Below are positions 25,915 through 36,460 of a stretch of 64,000 nucleotides of DNA, piece by piece. The stretch covers positions 124,001-188,000 of the forward strand of contig NZ_JAHLEC010000001.1 of NCBI RefSeq assembly GCF_018861705.1, written 5' to 3'. The notes beneath the pieces were generated by a model that saw only the letters and a list, made by a program, of their open reading frames with translations, was not told the origin of the DNA and searched no databases. Source of the DNA: Clostridium psychrophilum. GTDB lineage: Bacteria > Bacillota > Clostridia > Clostridiales > Clostridiaceae. Position numbers and translations under genes: made by a program. Every line of letters starts with the position of its first letter. Position 1 is the stretch's first letter.

Positions 25915-27780
25915 TTATTTGCTGTTTTTAAAAAATTCTATAACAGATTCCACAGCTTTACTATCCATAGAAGGGGTATCCATTAGTTCCACTTTACTCG
26001 CAATTTTTATATTATCAACGCTACCAAACTTCTTTAATAACTCGCGTCTTCGCTTACCCCCAATATTGGGTATATTATCTAATATAGAGTATAAAGTTCT
26101 TTTATCTCTCAAACTTCTGTGATAAGTAATGGCAAATCTATGCACCTCATCTTGTATTCTAGTAATTAAGTGCATACTTTGTGAATTACTTTTCATATTA
26201 AGCTCTATATTGTTGTATATTAATCCTCTAGTTCTGTGTTTATCATCTTTAACCATTCCGCAAACAGGTATGTCTATATTAAGGTTATTCAAAACCTCTA
26301 TTGCAACGTTAACTTGTCCTTTTCCACCATCCATTAAAATCAAATCAGGAAATATACAAAACTTTCCTTTGCTTAACTCTAGATGTCTTTCTTTAATCTT
26401 TTCTACTTCTTCTAATCCATGAAGAAATCTTCGTTCTAATATTTCACGCATACTATCATAATCATTAGCTCCTATTACAGATTTTATTTTAAACCTTCTA
26501 TAATCACTGCTTTTCGGTTTACCATTTTCAAAAACTACCATGCTTCCTACAGAATCTACACCCATTATATTGGAAATATCATAAGATTCGATTCTCTCAG
26601 GTACTTCATCTAGTTCTAGTAATTCTACAAGCTCTGCCAATGCTATTTTATGGACTTCTTTATCTTGCATATCTTTTAATTTAAAATTCTCAAGAGTTAT
26701 CTTAGCATTGTTTTCTACCATCTCTAATGTTTTTTTCTTTTCTCCCTTTTGTGGGACTCTAATAGTAACCTTTGATTCTTTTTTAGAGCTAAGCCATAGC
26801 TCAAGAATTTCTGGTTCATTTATAAAAGGCACATATATTGTTTTGGGAATAAATGCCGCAGCCCCATAAAATCTTTTTATAAATTCTTCTATAAGTTCAT
26901 CCCCTGCCTGGTCCGCTTCATCATTTAATATAAAATGTTCACGTCCTACTATTTTACCATCACGAAGGAAAAATACCTGAATACAAACATCTTTTTCATC
27001 CACATGCATATTGATAAAATCTTCATTTTCACAATTTCCTATTATAATTTTTTGCTTTTGGTTTATTTTATCTATCGCCATTATTTTATCACGAAACGTA
27101 GCAGCCTTTTCGAATTCTAAAGATTCTGATGCACTTTCCATTTTTAACTTTAAAACATCTTTTATTTCTTTATCTTTTCCATTAAGTAATTCCATTGTAC
27201 CTTTAATTATTTTTCCATAATCTTCTCTGTTAATATACCCAGCGCAAGGCGCTTTGCAAAGTCCTATATGATAATTAAGACAAGGACGTGTAGGTTTCAT
27301 TCCTTCTTTAATACTTTTTCTACAAGTTCTAAGTGGGTATATTTGTTTTATAAGTTCAATAGTACTATAAACAGCTGCTGAGTCTGTGTACGGTCCAAAA
27401 TATTTTCCTCCATCATTTGCTATGTTTCTAGTTACAAAAACACGTGGGAATTCCTCATTTATTGTTATTTTTATAAAGGGATAGCGTTTATCGTCCTTGA
27501 GCAAAATATTGTATCTAGGGCTATATCTTTTAATAAGATTACACTCGAGTATTAACGCCTCCATTTCCGAATCCGTTACTATATACTCAAACTCAGATAT
27601 ATTTTTAACCATAGCCTTTACTTTTACAGAATGGTTTTTAGATTTTTTAAAATATTGCCTCACTCTATTTTTTAATATTTTAGCCTTTCCAACATAGATT
27701 ATTTCTCCAAGATTATTTCTCATTAGGTATACTCCTGGGGCATCTGGAAGACTTTTTAGTTGATATTCAAAATCAAACAC
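25915..27780 (-). CDS. uvrC: UvrC excinuclease subunit
   Basis: Makes both incisions in UvrABC nucleotide excision repair. The 621 residues show the GIY-YIG domain (PGVYLMRN...IIYVGKA, residues 14-40) for the 3' cut, a Cys-rich region near 150-180, a UVR motif (about 200-235), the RNase H-like domain for the 5' cut (ERIESYDISNIMGVDSVGSMVV near 400, DLILMDGGKGQ near 475) and terminal helix-hairpin-helices. The start is GTG at 27780 behind AAAGGGGGTG; the longer frame to 27828 begins inside the promoter region. A perfect 20-bp palindrome sits 65-84 bp upstream. No LexA box was seen here, unlike uvrB. Confidence 0.95.
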   Translation of the reverse strand: MFDFEYQLKSLPDAPGVYLMRNNLGEIIYVGKAKILKNRVRQYFKKSKNHSVKVKAMVKNISEFEYIVTDSEMEALILECNLIKRYSPRYNILLKDDKRYPFIKITINEEFPRVFVTRNIANDGGKYFGPYTDSAAVYSTIELIKQIYPLRTCRKSIKEGMKPTRPCLNYHIGLCKAPCAGYINREDYGKIIKGTMELLNGKDKEIKDVLKLKMESASESLEFEKAATFRDKIMAIDKINQKQKIIIGNCENEDFINMHVDEKDVCIQVFFLRDGKIVGREHFILNDEADQAGDELIEEFIKRFYGAAAFIPKTIYVPFINEPEILELWLSSKKESKVTIRVPQKGEKKKTLEMVENNAKITLENFKLKDMQDKEVHKIALAELVELLELDEVPERIESYDISNIMGVDSVGSMVVFENGKPKSSDYRRFKIKSVIGANDYDSMREILERRFLHGLEEVEKIKERHLELSKGKFCIFPDLILMDGGKGQVNVAIEVLNNLNIDIPVCGMVKDDKHRTRGLIYNNIELNMKSNSQSMHLITRIQDEVHRFAITYHRSLRDKRTLYSILDNIPNIGGKRRRELLKKFGSVDNIKIASKVELMDTPSMDSKAVESVIEFFKNSK

Positions 27781-27844
27781 AATACACACCCCCTTTAATA
27801 TATAATTTTTATAAACATATACAGTCATAATTGTACCAAGTCGT

Positions 27845-27864
27845 CAAATTTCCCGGGAAATTTG
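27845..27864. promoter_or_regulatory. Perfect 20-bp palindrome upstream of uvrC
   Basis: CAAATTTCCC joined to its exact complement GGGAAATTTG. The centre CCCGGG is rare in such AT-rich DNA. A possible minus-strand -35 (TTGACG, 27842-27847) overlaps its edge. Likely a protein-binding site; the binder is unknown. Confidence 0.5.
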
Positions 27865-27914
27865 TTATAAATTGCTCCTATATTATTTTACTTATGACAT
27901 ATGTTATGCTACCT

Positions 27915-28044
27915 TTAACAACATTTTGGAAGCTTCAAGTCTGCCATCTTCTATAAGTGATAGTTGTCTAGCCTAGGAAAATTACTTTGGTGGCAGTCTA
28001 AATTTGCTTCCAAAGTTGTTGCAGCGACCCAGGAGATGATTTGA
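27915..28044 (-). repeat. Structured intergenic repeat, long copy (subfamily B)
   Basis: Minus-strand start TCAAATCATCTCCTGGGTCG, end GCTTCCAAAATGTTGTTAAA. Long hairpin arms CAACTTTGGAAGC and GACTGCCA pair with TGGCAGAC and GCTTCCAAAATGTTG. Compared with copy 7637-7789 both arms have changed together. Confidence 0.85.
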
Positions 28045-28104
28045 CATCATTTCTCTCATTTGCCAACATCCTTAATTATAATACTAATTGCTACATTTGT
28101 GACA

Positions 28105-28147
28105 AAATATAAAGTCAAATATTGTTATAATATTTGACTTTATATTT
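28105..28147 (-). terminator. Strong bidirectional hairpin after the FHA-FtsW-PBP operon
   Basis: AAATATAAAGTCAAATATT and its complement form a stem of about 18-19 bp with a very short loop. It lies about 90 bp past the PBP stop. Confidence 0.7.
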
Positions 28148-28170
28148 CCACCACTATGTACATGTTTTCT

Positions 28171-28220
28171 CATGTTGTATCTTCTAGGTCGATGTTCCCA
28201 CTACCCAGGAGATGATTTAA
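28171..28220 (-). repeat. Structured repeat, 5' part only
   Basis: Minus-strand TTAAATCATCTCCTGGGTAG followed by AACATCGACCTAGAAGATACAACA; the same inner sequence occurs in copy 52227-52304. It begins 14 bp after the PBP stop codon. Confidence 0.78.
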
Positions 28221-28233
28221 TAATTAACAAGCA

Positions 28234-29655
28234 TTATTGCAAATATGTTCTAATAAGTTCCTTAGTTATGTTAGCCGCAAGAACTCCGCCTTGCCCACCA
28301 TCCTCTATGATTACAGCTATAGCAATTTTAGGATTATCATAAGGTGCAAACCCAGTAAACCAAGCATGTGGTGCCTCTTGTTTACTAGGGTCATCATGAT
28401 CTGCAGTTCCTGTCTTACCACTAACCAGTATGTTAGGCAAAGCAGCACTTTTACCTGTTCCTCCAGACACTACTGCCCTCATTAAAGTCTTCATAGTAGC
28501 TGCATTTTCACTTGTCATTACTTGAGCCAATTGTTTAGATTTCAATTTTTCTATTGAGTTTCCCTTGCTACTTAAAATTTCTTTAACAAGCATTGGTTCC
28601 ATCATAACACCATTATTAGCAACAGTACTCACAACTAATGCCATTTCCATAGGAGTAACTAAAACTCCAGCTTGACCTATAGCACTTTGAGCAATATTAC
28701 CTTTCTCGTTACTTTTATAGTTTGGGAATACACTGTTTTCTACAGTTAACCCTATAGTTGGAATATCTTTATTAAAATAAAATTTTTCCGCCGTATTTTT
28801 TAATTCCTTATTTCCGAGATCAAGACCTAAAGAACCAAAGTACACATTACTAGAATGCATATAAGCAGATTTAAAATCAATATTTCCGAAAGACTCACCT
28901 TGAAAATCTCCTAGTAGTCTTGTTCCATTAACAACTAAACTTCCATTATCATTTTTGCTAGTATTTATAACATTTGTAATGTTTTCTAACGCACTTGCTG
29001 CAGTGACAGTTTTAAATGTAGACCCTGGTGGATATAGCCCAGATACCGCTCTATTTAGAAGTGGCATGTCTTTATTTGAATTTATACTCTTCCACTCTTT
29101 GTCTAAATTATTAGGGTCATAAGAAGGTTTTGACACCATAGCTAAAATTTCACCTGTTTTAGGATTCATAGCCACAATTGCTCCCCTGTGATCGCCTAAA
29201 AGATTATAAGCCTTTTCTTGTAATTTAGAATCAAGTGTAGTTCTTAAGCCATTACCAACTTTTTCTTCATTATCCTTACTAAAAAAAGCAAATTTTGAAA
29301 GCGCCGAGTCACTATTACCCATAAGTTCACCGTCATACTTTTTTTCAAGTCCTGTAAGCCCATATATAGGATCCATATACCCTATAGCATGAGCAAAAAC
29401 AGCGCCTTGTAAATAAGTCTGTTTTTGAGACGTTTCGCTTAATCTCGTACTTTTTGTAAGTGCTGTCATATCTTTATCATAAATTGTTCCTCTTAATACC
29501 TTGTTTCGCTCAGCCCATAATCTTTGATTAAAAGAACTAGCTACAGCTGTTTCACTCTTAAACATGTATAAATAAGATATGTAAGAAATCAGAACAATAA
29601 AAAGTATTAAGAACACCAACATGACTTTTTTTATATTAATCACAAAATCATTCAT
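28234..29655 (-). CDS. Class B penicillin-binding protein (PbpA/FtsI-like transpeptidase)
   Basis: Membrane-anchored peptidoglycan transpeptidase. One N-terminal membrane segment (about 10-31) and an extracytoplasmic transpeptidase domain with the SxxK box PPGSTFK (Ser212, Lys215), SxN in HSSNVYF near 270, and the SGKTGTADHDD box near 415. At 473 residues it lacks the large N-terminal extension of the 900-residue PBP elsewhere in this window. Its start overlaps the end of the FtsW/RodA gene by 8 bp, and an FHA protein precedes that: the same FHA-RodA-PbpA trio known from actinobacteria and clostridia. It likely works as the transpeptidase partner of that SEDS glycosyltransferase. Confidence 0.93.
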   Translation of the reverse strand: MNDFVINIKKVMLVFLILFIVLISYISYLYMFKSETAVASSFNQRLWAERNKVLRGTIYDKDMTALTKSTRLSETSQKQTYLQGAVFAHAIGYMDPIYGLTGLEKKYDGELMGNSDSALSKFAFFSKDNEEKVGNGLRTTLDSKLQEKAYNLLGDHRGAIVAMNPKTGEILAMVSKPSYDPNNLDKEWKSINSNKDMPLLNRAVSGLYPPGSTFKTVTAASALENITNVINTSKNDNGSLVVNGTRLLGDFQGESFGNIDFKSAYMHSSNVYFGSLGLDLGNKELKNTAEKFYFNKDIPTIGLTVENSVFPNYKSNEKGNIAQSAIGQAGVLVTPMEMALVVSTVANNGVMMEPMLVKEILSSKGNSIEKLKSKQLAQVMTSENAATMKTLMRAVVSGGTGKSAALPNILVSGKTGTADHDDPSKQEAPHAWFTGFAPYDNPKIAIAVIIEDGGQGGVLAANITKELIRTYLQ

Positions 29656-30892
29656 AACTTCTACCGTCCTCTGAAATTTTTTGAATTATACCTAATGAAA
29701 AGAAAGTTATTATCATTGAACTTCCACCAGCACTTACAAGTGGCAGCGTTATCCCTGTTAATGGTATGGCTCCAACAACCCCTCCTACTATAACTAATAC
29801 TTGAGCTGCTATCATCGTACTATAACCCACCGCAAGTAATCTTGTGAAATTATCCTTACTATAAATAGGCACTCGCATACATCTATAAAACAGTAAAAAG
29901 AATAAAATAAGAATAGCAAGCCCAGTAAGAAGTCCCATTTCCTCACAAATTGCTGAGAAAATAAAATCTGATTTAACTACAGGAACCATGTTAGGATACC
30001 CAAGGCCAAGGCCTGTTCCAAAAAGTCCACCTGAAGCTATCGATATTAAAGATTGTACTATTTGAAGTCCTTCATTATGACCATATTTCCATGGATCACC
30101 CCAGATCATAACCCTCAAGCGTACATGGCCAAAAAGTTTGTAACTTATAAAACCACCTATCATAAACAGCGCTAAGCATAATAGTATATACTTAAAATTT
30201 GAGGTTGCAATATATAACATAGTTACTGCAATAGCAAAAAATAGCAATGCTGAGCCCAAATCCTTTTGAATAACCATGAACCCAAGTGATATCATAACTA
30301 CAATACCAGGTTCAAGTAATGCCTTGAATTTCATTTTTTCTGACTTTCCTAAAGAATCTTTTCCATAACTCTGTAATGCTGCTGCTAGATATGCCACCAG
30401 AGATAGTTTAGCAAATTCAGTTGGCTGAAAACTAAAACCACCGATAGATATCCAATTTTTAGCTCCGTAAACTTCTTTTCCAAAAAAGGTTCCCATAGAC
30501 ATAAGTAAAAGAGTACATACTAAATAAACATATTTGTACTTTCCAAACTTAGATAAACTCGGGAATAACACTACCACTAAAATGAATACAGCAATGCCTA
30601 TAGTATAATAAATAAGTTGTTTAAGCGCAGTAGGAGAGTCTAGTCTATATAAAATTCCCATTCCTATAACTGCAAGCACATTTGAGAACAGTAAAATATA
30701 TTTATCACCATCTGGGAAAAATCTTCTTATAATAAAATGAGAATACATAAAAATCAAACATATTATCGCACCCATTATTATTGCACCTTTATCAAATGAA
30801 CCTTTCCCAATAAAAAACATATTTCCAAACAAAACTATACATAAAAGATAAGTATACCTTAGAAGCTTCTTCTCTTCTTTTATACTTTCCAT
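29648..30892 (-). CDS. SEDS-family peptidoglycan glycosyltransferase (FtsW/RodA/SpoVE)
   Basis: Polytopic membrane enzyme that polymerises lipid II. The 414 residues hold about ten hydrophobic segments. SEDS signatures: GAKNWISIGGFSFQPTEFAKL near 150-170 and, in the C-terminal half, YPNMVPVVKSDFIFSAICEE and GITLPLVSAGGSSMI. The ATG at 30892 follows AAGAGGTGATATT; an extension to 30916 is not supported. FtsW, RodA and SpoVE cannot be told apart safely by sequence alone; pairing with a PbpA-like PBP and an FHA protein favours an elongation/RodA role. Confidence 0.9.
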   Translation of the reverse strand: MESIKEEKKLLRYTYLLCIVLFGNMFFIGKGSFDKGAIIMGAIICLIFMYSHFIIRRFFPDGDKYILLFSNVLAVIGMGILYRLDSPTALKQLIYYTIGIAVFILVVVLFPSLSKFGKYKYVYLVCTLLLMSMGTFFGKEVYGAKNWISIGGFSFQPTEFAKLSLVAYLAAALQSYGKDSLGKSEKMKFKALLEPGIVVMISLGFMVIQKDLGSALLFFAIAVTMLYIATSNFKYILLCLALFMIGGFISYKLFGHVRLRVMIWGDPWKYGHNEGLQIVQSLISIASGGLFGTGLGLGYPNMVPVVKSDFIFSAICEEMGLLTGLAILILFFLLFYRCMRVPIYSKDNFTRLLAVGYSTMIAAQVLVIVGGVVGAIPLTGITLPLVSAGGSSMIITFFSLGIIQKISEDGRSYE

Positions 30893-30952
30893 AATATCAC
30901 CTCTTTTAATCATCACCTACGCACATGCTTTTCACATAGGATACTATAATAT

Positions 30953-31381
30953 TTACCCTATAACTTTAAAAACTGAAGTTCCTATTCTAATTTCGTCACC
31001 TTTTTTTATAGGTACCTTATCATTTACCTTTTTGTTGTTTTTCAAGGTACCATTAGTGCTTTTAAAATCTTGTAATATGTAGTCTGTATTTTTCAAATAT
31101 ATCCTTGCATGCTGAGATGATACGTACTTATCACCTAGAATTAAAAGATTATCTCCTTTTCTTCCTATAGTAAGTTCATCGTTTAGTGGAATAACTGCAC
31201 CAACTCTTAAATTAAAATTTTCTCCTCTTTCAATAACTTCGAGTCCCATAGCCCTTCTGACTATTGGTTTTTGCTTTGCACCACCCTTTATGTCCTTATA
31301 CATTATTTTCAAAGCAAATATTATTATAATGTAAATAATCGCTATTATTGCAAATCTCATAATTAAGCTTATCTTAGCCAT
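30953..31381 (-). CDS. Membrane-anchored FHA-domain protein
   Basis: A 142-residue protein with an N-terminal hydrophobic segment (about 7-30) and a C-terminal forkhead-associated domain, which binds phosphothreonine peptides. FHA key residues are visible: TIGRKGDNLLI with the binding Arg, SSQHARIYLKN with Ser and His, and STNGTLKNNKKV with Asn. The ATG at 31381 follows AAAGAGGAGAAAGTACATT. First gene of an operon with the SEDS and PBP genes. By analogy with mycobacterial FhaB-RodA-PbpA it may link Ser/Thr-kinase signalling to wall synthesis; no kinase gene is in this window. Confidence 0.88.
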   Translation of the reverse strand: MAKISLIMRFAIIAIIYIIIIFALKIMYKDIKGGAKQKPIVRRAMGLEVIERGENFNLRVGAVIPLNDELTIGRKGDNLLILGDKYVSSQHARIYLKNTDYILQDFKSTNGTLKNNKKVNDKVPIKKGDEIRIGTSVFKVIG

Positions 31382-31400
31382 AATGTACTTTCTCCTCTTT

Positions 31401-31441
31401 AAAAAATAATCAAAGACTAACATACTACCTATGCTAGTCTT
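31401..31441 (-). terminator. Terminator between uvrA and the FHA gene
   Basis: AAGACTAGCATA and its near-complement TATGTTAGTCTT with a 5-nt loop, followed by GATTATTTTTT on the minus strand. It separates the uvrBA transcript from the wall operon. Confidence 0.8.
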
Positions 31442-31448
31442 ATATGAA

Positions 31449-34271
31449 TTATAACATTTTTTTCAGATATTGTCCTGTATATGACTTTACATTTAAAGAA
31501 ATTTCTTTTGGAGTACCAGTGCACAAAATAGTTCCGCCCTTGTCTCCGCCCTCAGGGCCTAAGTCAATAACATGGTCTGCACACTTTATAACATCTAAAT
31601 TATGTTCAATTACAACCACCGTGTTACCTGAATCTACTAGCCTTTGAAGTATTTTAATAAGTTTGCTAACATCGTCAATGTGAAGTCCTGTCGTCGGCTC
31701 ATCCAATATATAAAAAGTTTTTCCAGTACTTCTCTTGGATAATTCGGACGCAAGTTTAATTCTTTGAGCCTCTCCACCAGATAACTGTGTTGAAGGTTGG
31801 CCAAGTCTTATATACCCAAGTCCCACATCCATTAATGTTTTAAACTTACTATAAATTCTTGGAATATTCTCAAAAAACTTTACTGCTTCTTCAACAGTCA
31901 TATTTAAAATTTCATCAATGTTTTTTCCCTTATACTTAACCTCTAAAGTTTCTCTATTATACCTTTTTCCTTTGCAAACTTCGCAAGGCACATACACATC
32001 AGATAAAAATTGCATCTCTATTTTAATTATTCCATCACCATGACAAGCCTCGCATCTTCCGCCCTTAACATTAAAACTAAATCTGCCTGGCTTGTAACCA
32101 CGAATCTTTGCTTCTGAACTCATCGAAAACACATCACGAATAACATCAAATACCCCTGTGTATGTAGCCGGGTTTGATCTTGGAGTACGACCAATAGGCC
32201 CTTGGTCAATATTTATTATTTTATCAATATTCTCTGCACCTAATATATCCTTATGAAGTCCTGCATTCTTTCTAGAGTTATTCAACTTTTTATTAAGACC
32301 TTTATATAAAATATCATTTACTAATGTACTTTTTCCAGAACCTGAAACACCAGTAACTGCAGTAAACACGCCTAAAGGAAACTCTACACTAATGTTCTTA
32401 AGATTATTTTGCCTAGCATTAAGTATTTTTATGCTATGGCCATTAGATTTTCTTGTTTTCTTTGGAACGTCAATTTTCTTTTTACCACTTAAATATTGAC
32501 CCGTAATTGATCTTTTACATTTTTTAATATCTTCAATTGATCCTTTAGCTACGATTTCTCCACCATGTTCTCCTGCTCCGGGACCAACATCTACAATAAA
32601 ATCTGCTGCCCTCATAGTATCTTCATCATGCTCTACAACAATTACTGTATTGCCTATATCTCTTAAATGTTTTAATGTTTTTATAAGTTTATCATTATCT
32701 CTTTGATGAAGACCAATACTAGGCTCATCTAAAATATATAAAACTCCCATTAAACTTGATCCTATCTGAGTTGCAAGTCTTATTCTTTGTGCTTCTCCAC
32801 CTGACAATGTGGCTGCTGATCTAGCTAAATTTAAGTAATCTAATCCTACATCTTCTAAAAAATTAAGTCTATCGTTTATCTCTTTAAAAATTTGATTAGA
32901 TATAATTTTATTTTTTTCTGACAGTTCAACATTTTCTAAAAAAGTTACTTCATCTGTTATGGATAGCATACAAAATTGACTTATATTCATGCCACCAACT
33001 GTTACAGCCAATGCTTCCGGGCTCAACCTCGCTCCCTTGCATTTAGGGCATGGATTATCCCCCATATATTGTTCAACATCTCTTTTTATATAATCTGATG
33101 AGGTTTCTAAATATCGTCTTTTTAAATTATTTATAATACCTTCATAAGCATGATTGAAAGTACCGGATCTATACTCTTTAACATAGTTTACCGTAACTTT
33201 CTCTCCACCCGTTCCGTACAATAACATTTTAAGAGTTTCTGGATGATAATCCTCTATAGGCGTATCTAAACTAAACTTATACTTTAAGCTCAGAGCCCTA
33301 AGTACCGAGAAAGTCCACGATTCTTCTTTAAGACTACCTTCACCAAAGCACATGATAGCACCGTCTTTAATACTCTTACTTTTGTCCGGTATTACTAAAT
33401 CCTCGTCAATTTCCATAAGTGTTCCAAGACCATCACATGTATCACACTTACCAAATGGGGAATTAAAAGAAAACATTCTAGGTGCTAATTCTCCAAGACT
33501 AATCCCACAGTCTATACAAGCAAAATGCTCACTAAAGAGTATATCTTCTCCATCTTTAATACTAGCAATTGCAGTACCCTCAGATAATTTTAGTGCACTT
33601 TCTAATGATTCACAAAGCCTTCCCCTAACTTCCTGTTTTACTGAAATTCTGTCAATTACTACTTCTATACTATGTTTCTTTGTTTTTGCGAGTTTTATGT
33701 CTTCTTCCATAAGCTCTATAGTAGTACCATCTATTCTAGCCCTTACAAAACCATTCTTTTTAATGTTTTCAATTACTTTAACATGTTCACCCTTTTTTCC
33801 TCTTATTACTGGTGCTAATATCGAAATTTTAGTTTTTTCTGGCATTTGCATTATTCTATCTACCATCTGATCTACCGTCTGCTGAGTAATCTCCTTACCG
33901 CATTTAGGACAATGTGGTGTTCCAACTTTTGCATAAAGTAATCTCAAATAATCATAAATTTCAGTTACAGTACCCACTGTAGAACGTGGGTTTCTATTAG
34001 TAGTTTTCTGATCTATAGAAATAGCTGGAGATAACCCCTCAATGTACTCGACATCTGGTTTATCCATATTGCCTAAAAACTGCCTTGCATAAGCAGATAG
34101 TGACTCCACATATCTTCTCTGTCCCTCTGCATACAATGTATCAAAAGCAAGAGACGATTTACCAGATCCTGAAAGTCCAGTAAAAACTATTAACTTATCT
34201 CTTGGTATCTCTAAATCAACATTTTTTAAATTATGTACCTTAGCACCCTTTATAACAATTTTATTTCTCAT
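31449..34271 (-). CDS. uvrA: UvrA damage-recognition ATPase
   Basis: DNA-damage sensor of nucleotide excision repair. The 940 residues contain two ABC-type ATPase halves: Walker [10 protein letters not shown] near 33 and GVSGSGKST near 640, each with an LSGGEAQR signature, and three zinc modules (CPKCG near 130; CIDCG..CDTCDG near 255-285; [14 protein letters not shown] near 735-765). The ATG at 34271 is used because the extended frame begins inside the uvrB end region and GAGGAG lies about 8 bp upstream. It follows uvrB by 25 bp and shares its SOS promoter. Confidence 0.97.
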   Translation of the reverse strand: MRNKIVIKGAKVHNLKNVDLEIPRDKLIVFTGLSGSGKSSLAFDTLYAEGQRRYVESLSAYARQFLGNMDKPDVEYIEGLSPAISIDQKTTNRNPRSTVGTVTEIYDYLRLLYAKVGTPHCPKCGKEITQQTVDQMVDRIMQMPEKTKISILAPVIRGKKGEHVKVIENIKKNGFVRARIDGTTIELMEEDIKLAKTKKHSIEVVIDRISVKQEVRGRLCESLESALKLSEGTAIASIKDGEDILFSEHFACIDCGISLGELAPRMFSFNSPFGKCDTCDGLGTLMEIDEDLVIPDKSKSIKDGAIMCFGEGSLKEESWTFSVLRALSLKYKFSLDTPIEDYHPETLKMLLYGTGGEKVTVNYVKEYRSGTFNHAYEGIINNLKRRYLETSSDYIKRDVEQYMGDNPCPKCKGARLSPEALAVTVGGMNISQFCMLSITDEVTFLENVELSEKNKIISNQIFKEINDRLNFLEDVGLDYLNLARSAATLSGGEAQRIRLATQIGSSLMGVLYILDEPSIGLHQRDNDKLIKTLKHLRDIGNTVIVVEHDEDTMRAADFIVDVGPGAGEHGGEIVAKGSIEDIKKCKRSITGQYLSGKKKIDVPKKTRKSNGHSIKILNARQNNLKNISVEFPLGVFTAVTGVSGSGKSTLVNDILYKGLNKKLNNSRKNAGLHKDILGAENIDKIINIDQGPIGRTPRSNPATYTGVFDVIRDVFSMSSEAKIRGYKPGRFSFNVKGGRCEACHGDGIIKIEMQFLSDVYVPCEVCKGKRYNRETLEVKYKGKNIDEILNMTVEEAVKFFENIPRIYSKFKTLMDVGLGYIRLGQPSTQLSGGEAQRIKLASELSKRSTGKTFYILDEPTTGLHIDDVSKLIKILQRLVDSGNTVVVIEHNLDVIKCADHVIDLGPEGGDKGGTILCTGTPKEISLNVKSYTGQYLKKML

Positions 34272-34296
34272 GGTTGTCTCCTCTGTATTTAAATCA

Positions 34297-36282
34297 TCAT
34301 ACATTTTTTATTTGCTTCTTTAGTTTATATAATATATCGCGAATCTCAGCAGCTCTTTCAAAATGTAAATCTTTAGCCGATTGTTTCATTTCATTTTCAT
34401 ACTTATCCATTAATTTTTTAGTTTCATCGTAATTCGCATCCATTGCAGCTTCAAGGGTTTCATATACCTCTTTATCCTCTGCAACTGTTACCGATCCGAT
34501 AACTTCTCTAATATCTTTGACAATAGTAGTTGGTACTATATCATTTTTTTTATTATAATCCATCTGAATTTTTCTACGCCTTGTAGTTTCATCCATAGCC
34601 TTTTTCATAGACTTTGTTATCTTATCTGCATACATTATTACTTTACTCTGTGAATTTCTCGCAGCCCTTCCTATTGTTTGAATTAATGAAGTTTCTGATC
34701 GCAAGAAACCTTCCTTATCTGCATCTAGTATTGCAACAAGAGCTACTTCTGGAATATCTAATCCTTCCCTTAAAAGATTTATACCTACTAATACGTCATA
34801 CGTTCCAAGCCTTAAATCTTGAATTATCTTCATTCTTTCTATTGTATCAATGTCTGAATGTAAATAAGTTATTTTCATATCCATTTCTCTAAAATATTTA
34901 GTCAAATCCTCTGACATTTTTTTCGTAAGAGTTGTAACTAAAATTCTAAAACCTTTTTTAATTGTTTCCTGTATAGTAGAATATAAATCATCTATTTGTC
35001 CTTTAACTGGTTTTATTACAATCTCGGGATCCAATAATCCTGTAGGCCGAATTACTTGTTCTGCAATATTTTCACTATTTTCAATTTCATAAACACTTGG
35101 CGTCGCGCTTACGAAAACTGTTTGATTCATACTTTTCTCAAACTCTGGAAAAGTTAAGGGTCTATTATCATAAGCTGATTTAAGCCTAAATCCATAATTA
35201 ATTAAATTAGTTTTTCTGGATTTATCTCCTCCAAACATAGCCCTCACCTGTGGAAGTGTTACGTGACTTTCATCTATAAACATCAAATAATTATCGGGAA
35301 AATATTGCATTAAAGTTTGAGGTGCTGATCCTGCAGGTCTACCATCTAGTATCCTAGAATAATTCTCAATCCCAGTGCAATAACCAACCTCACGCATCAT
35401 TTCAATATCATAATTAGTTCTTTGCTTAAGTCTTTGTGCCTCAAGTGCCTTATCTTCCTCAACAAGTTCTTTTAATCTTACCTCTAGTTCCTCTTCTATT
35501 TGAGCTATACCAACCTCTAATTTATCCTTTGAAGTAGCAAAATGGGAAGCTGGGAAAATAGAAACATGCTTTCGAGTTCCAATGATTTCACCTGTAAGTG
35601 AATCAAAAACTCTAATTTTTTCTATTTCATCTCCGAAAAATTCTACCCTGATTCCTTCAGATGAAGATGAAGCTTCAAATATATCAATAGTATCCCCACG
35701 TACTCTAAACGTTCCACGAATAAAATTAATGTCATTTCTTTCATATTGTATATCTATTAAATGTCTTATCACATCATTTCTATCCTTTTCCATGCCTTCC
35801 CTTAGTGACACTGTGAGTTTTTTGTACTCTTCAGGGTTACCAAGTCCATATATGCACGAAACCGAAGCCACCACTATAACATCATTACGCTCAAGTAATG
35901 CAGATGTAGCTGAATGCCTTAATTTATCAATATCATCATTAACAGATGAATCTTTTTCTATAAATGTATCTGTCTGTGCTATATAAGCCTCAGGCTGATA
36001 ATAATCATAATATGACACAAAATACTCTACACAGTTATCAGGGAAAAACTCTCTAAACTCTGAGCAAAGTTGCGCCGCTAAGATTTTATTATGAGCAAGC
36101 ACCAATGTAGGTTTTTGAACTCTCTCAATAATATTAGCCATTGTAAAAGTTTTACCCGACCCAGTTACCCCTTTAAGAGTTTGATACTTATCACCATCTT
36201 CAATTCCGCGCACAAGACTATCAATTGCTTGTGGTTGGTCACCAGTTGGTTTGAACTTTGAATGTAACTTGAACTCATACAT
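34297..36282 (-). CDS. uvrB: UvrB excinuclease subunit
   Basis: Helicase-like core of the excision repair complex; verifies damage and recruits UvrC. The 661 residues show Walker A GVTGSGKT near 40, the damage-probing beta-hairpin segment [11 protein letters not shown] near 92-102, helicase motifs ([11 protein letters not shown] near 340, QTIGRAARN near 540) and the C-terminal UVR helix pair ([21 protein letters not shown]). RBS GGCGGTGATTTT. A TTGACA-17-TAAAAT promoter with a LexA/DinR box directly after it precedes the gene, so expression should rise in the SOS response together with uvrA. Confidence 0.98.
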   Translation of the reverse strand: MYEFKLHSKFKPTGDQPQAIDSLVRGIEDGDKYQTLKGVTGSGKTFTMANIIERVQKPTLVLAHNKILAAQLCSEFREFFPDNCVEYFVSYYDYYQPEAYIAQTDTFIEKDSSVNDDIDKLRHSATSALLERNDVIVVASVSCIYGLGNPEEYKKLTVSLREGMEKDRNDVIRHLIDIQYERNDINFIRGTFRVRGDTIDIFEASSSSEGIRVEFFGDEIEKIRVFDSLTGEIIGTRKHVSIFPASHFATSKDKLEVGIAQIEEELEVRLKELVEEDKALEAQRLKQRTNYDIEMMREVGYCTGIENYSRILDGRPAGSAPQTLMQYFPDNYLMFIDESHVTLPQVRAMFGGDKSRKTNLINYGFRLKSAYDNRPLTFPEFEKSMNQTVFVSATPSVYEIENSENIAEQVIRPTGLLDPEIVIKPVKGQIDDLYSTIQETIKKGFRILVTTLTKKMSEDLTKYFREMDMKITYLHSDIDTIERMKIIQDLRLGTYDVLVGINLLREGLDIPEVALVAILDADKEGFLRSETSLIQTIGRAARNSQSKVIMYADKITKSMKKAMDETTRRRKIQMDYNKKNDIVPTTIVKDIREVIGSVTVAEDKEVYETLEAAMDANYDETKKLMDKYENEMKQSAKDLHFERAAEIRDILYKLKKQIKNV

Positions 36283-36311
36283 AAAATCACCGCCTTGTCT
36301 TCCTTTTTTCT

Positions 36312-36323
36312 GAACATTTGTTC
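36312..36323. promoter_or_regulatory. LexA/DinR SOS box
   Basis: GAACATTTGTTC, i.e. CGAACAAATGTTC on the minus strand: an exact match to the Gram-positive SOS box GAAC-N4-GTTC. It lies just downstream of the uvrB -10, where LexA would block initiation. Confidence 0.9.
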
Positions 36324-36332
36324 GCTACTTAC

Positions 36333-36361
36333 ATTTTAACTATAACTTTTTCATATGTCAA
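36333..36361 (-). promoter_or_regulatory. uvrB promoter
   Basis: Minus-strand TTGACA (36356-36361), 17-bp spacer, TAAAAT (36333-36338): close to the SigA consensus. Confidence 0.85.
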
Positions 36362-36460
36362 TATTGTATTTCTAATTCTATAGCATACAGCGAAAGCTCA
36401 TCATTTTGCATATTCCAATAGGATAAAATTCGCTATAGCTGACTTCCAATCTTATACTAC

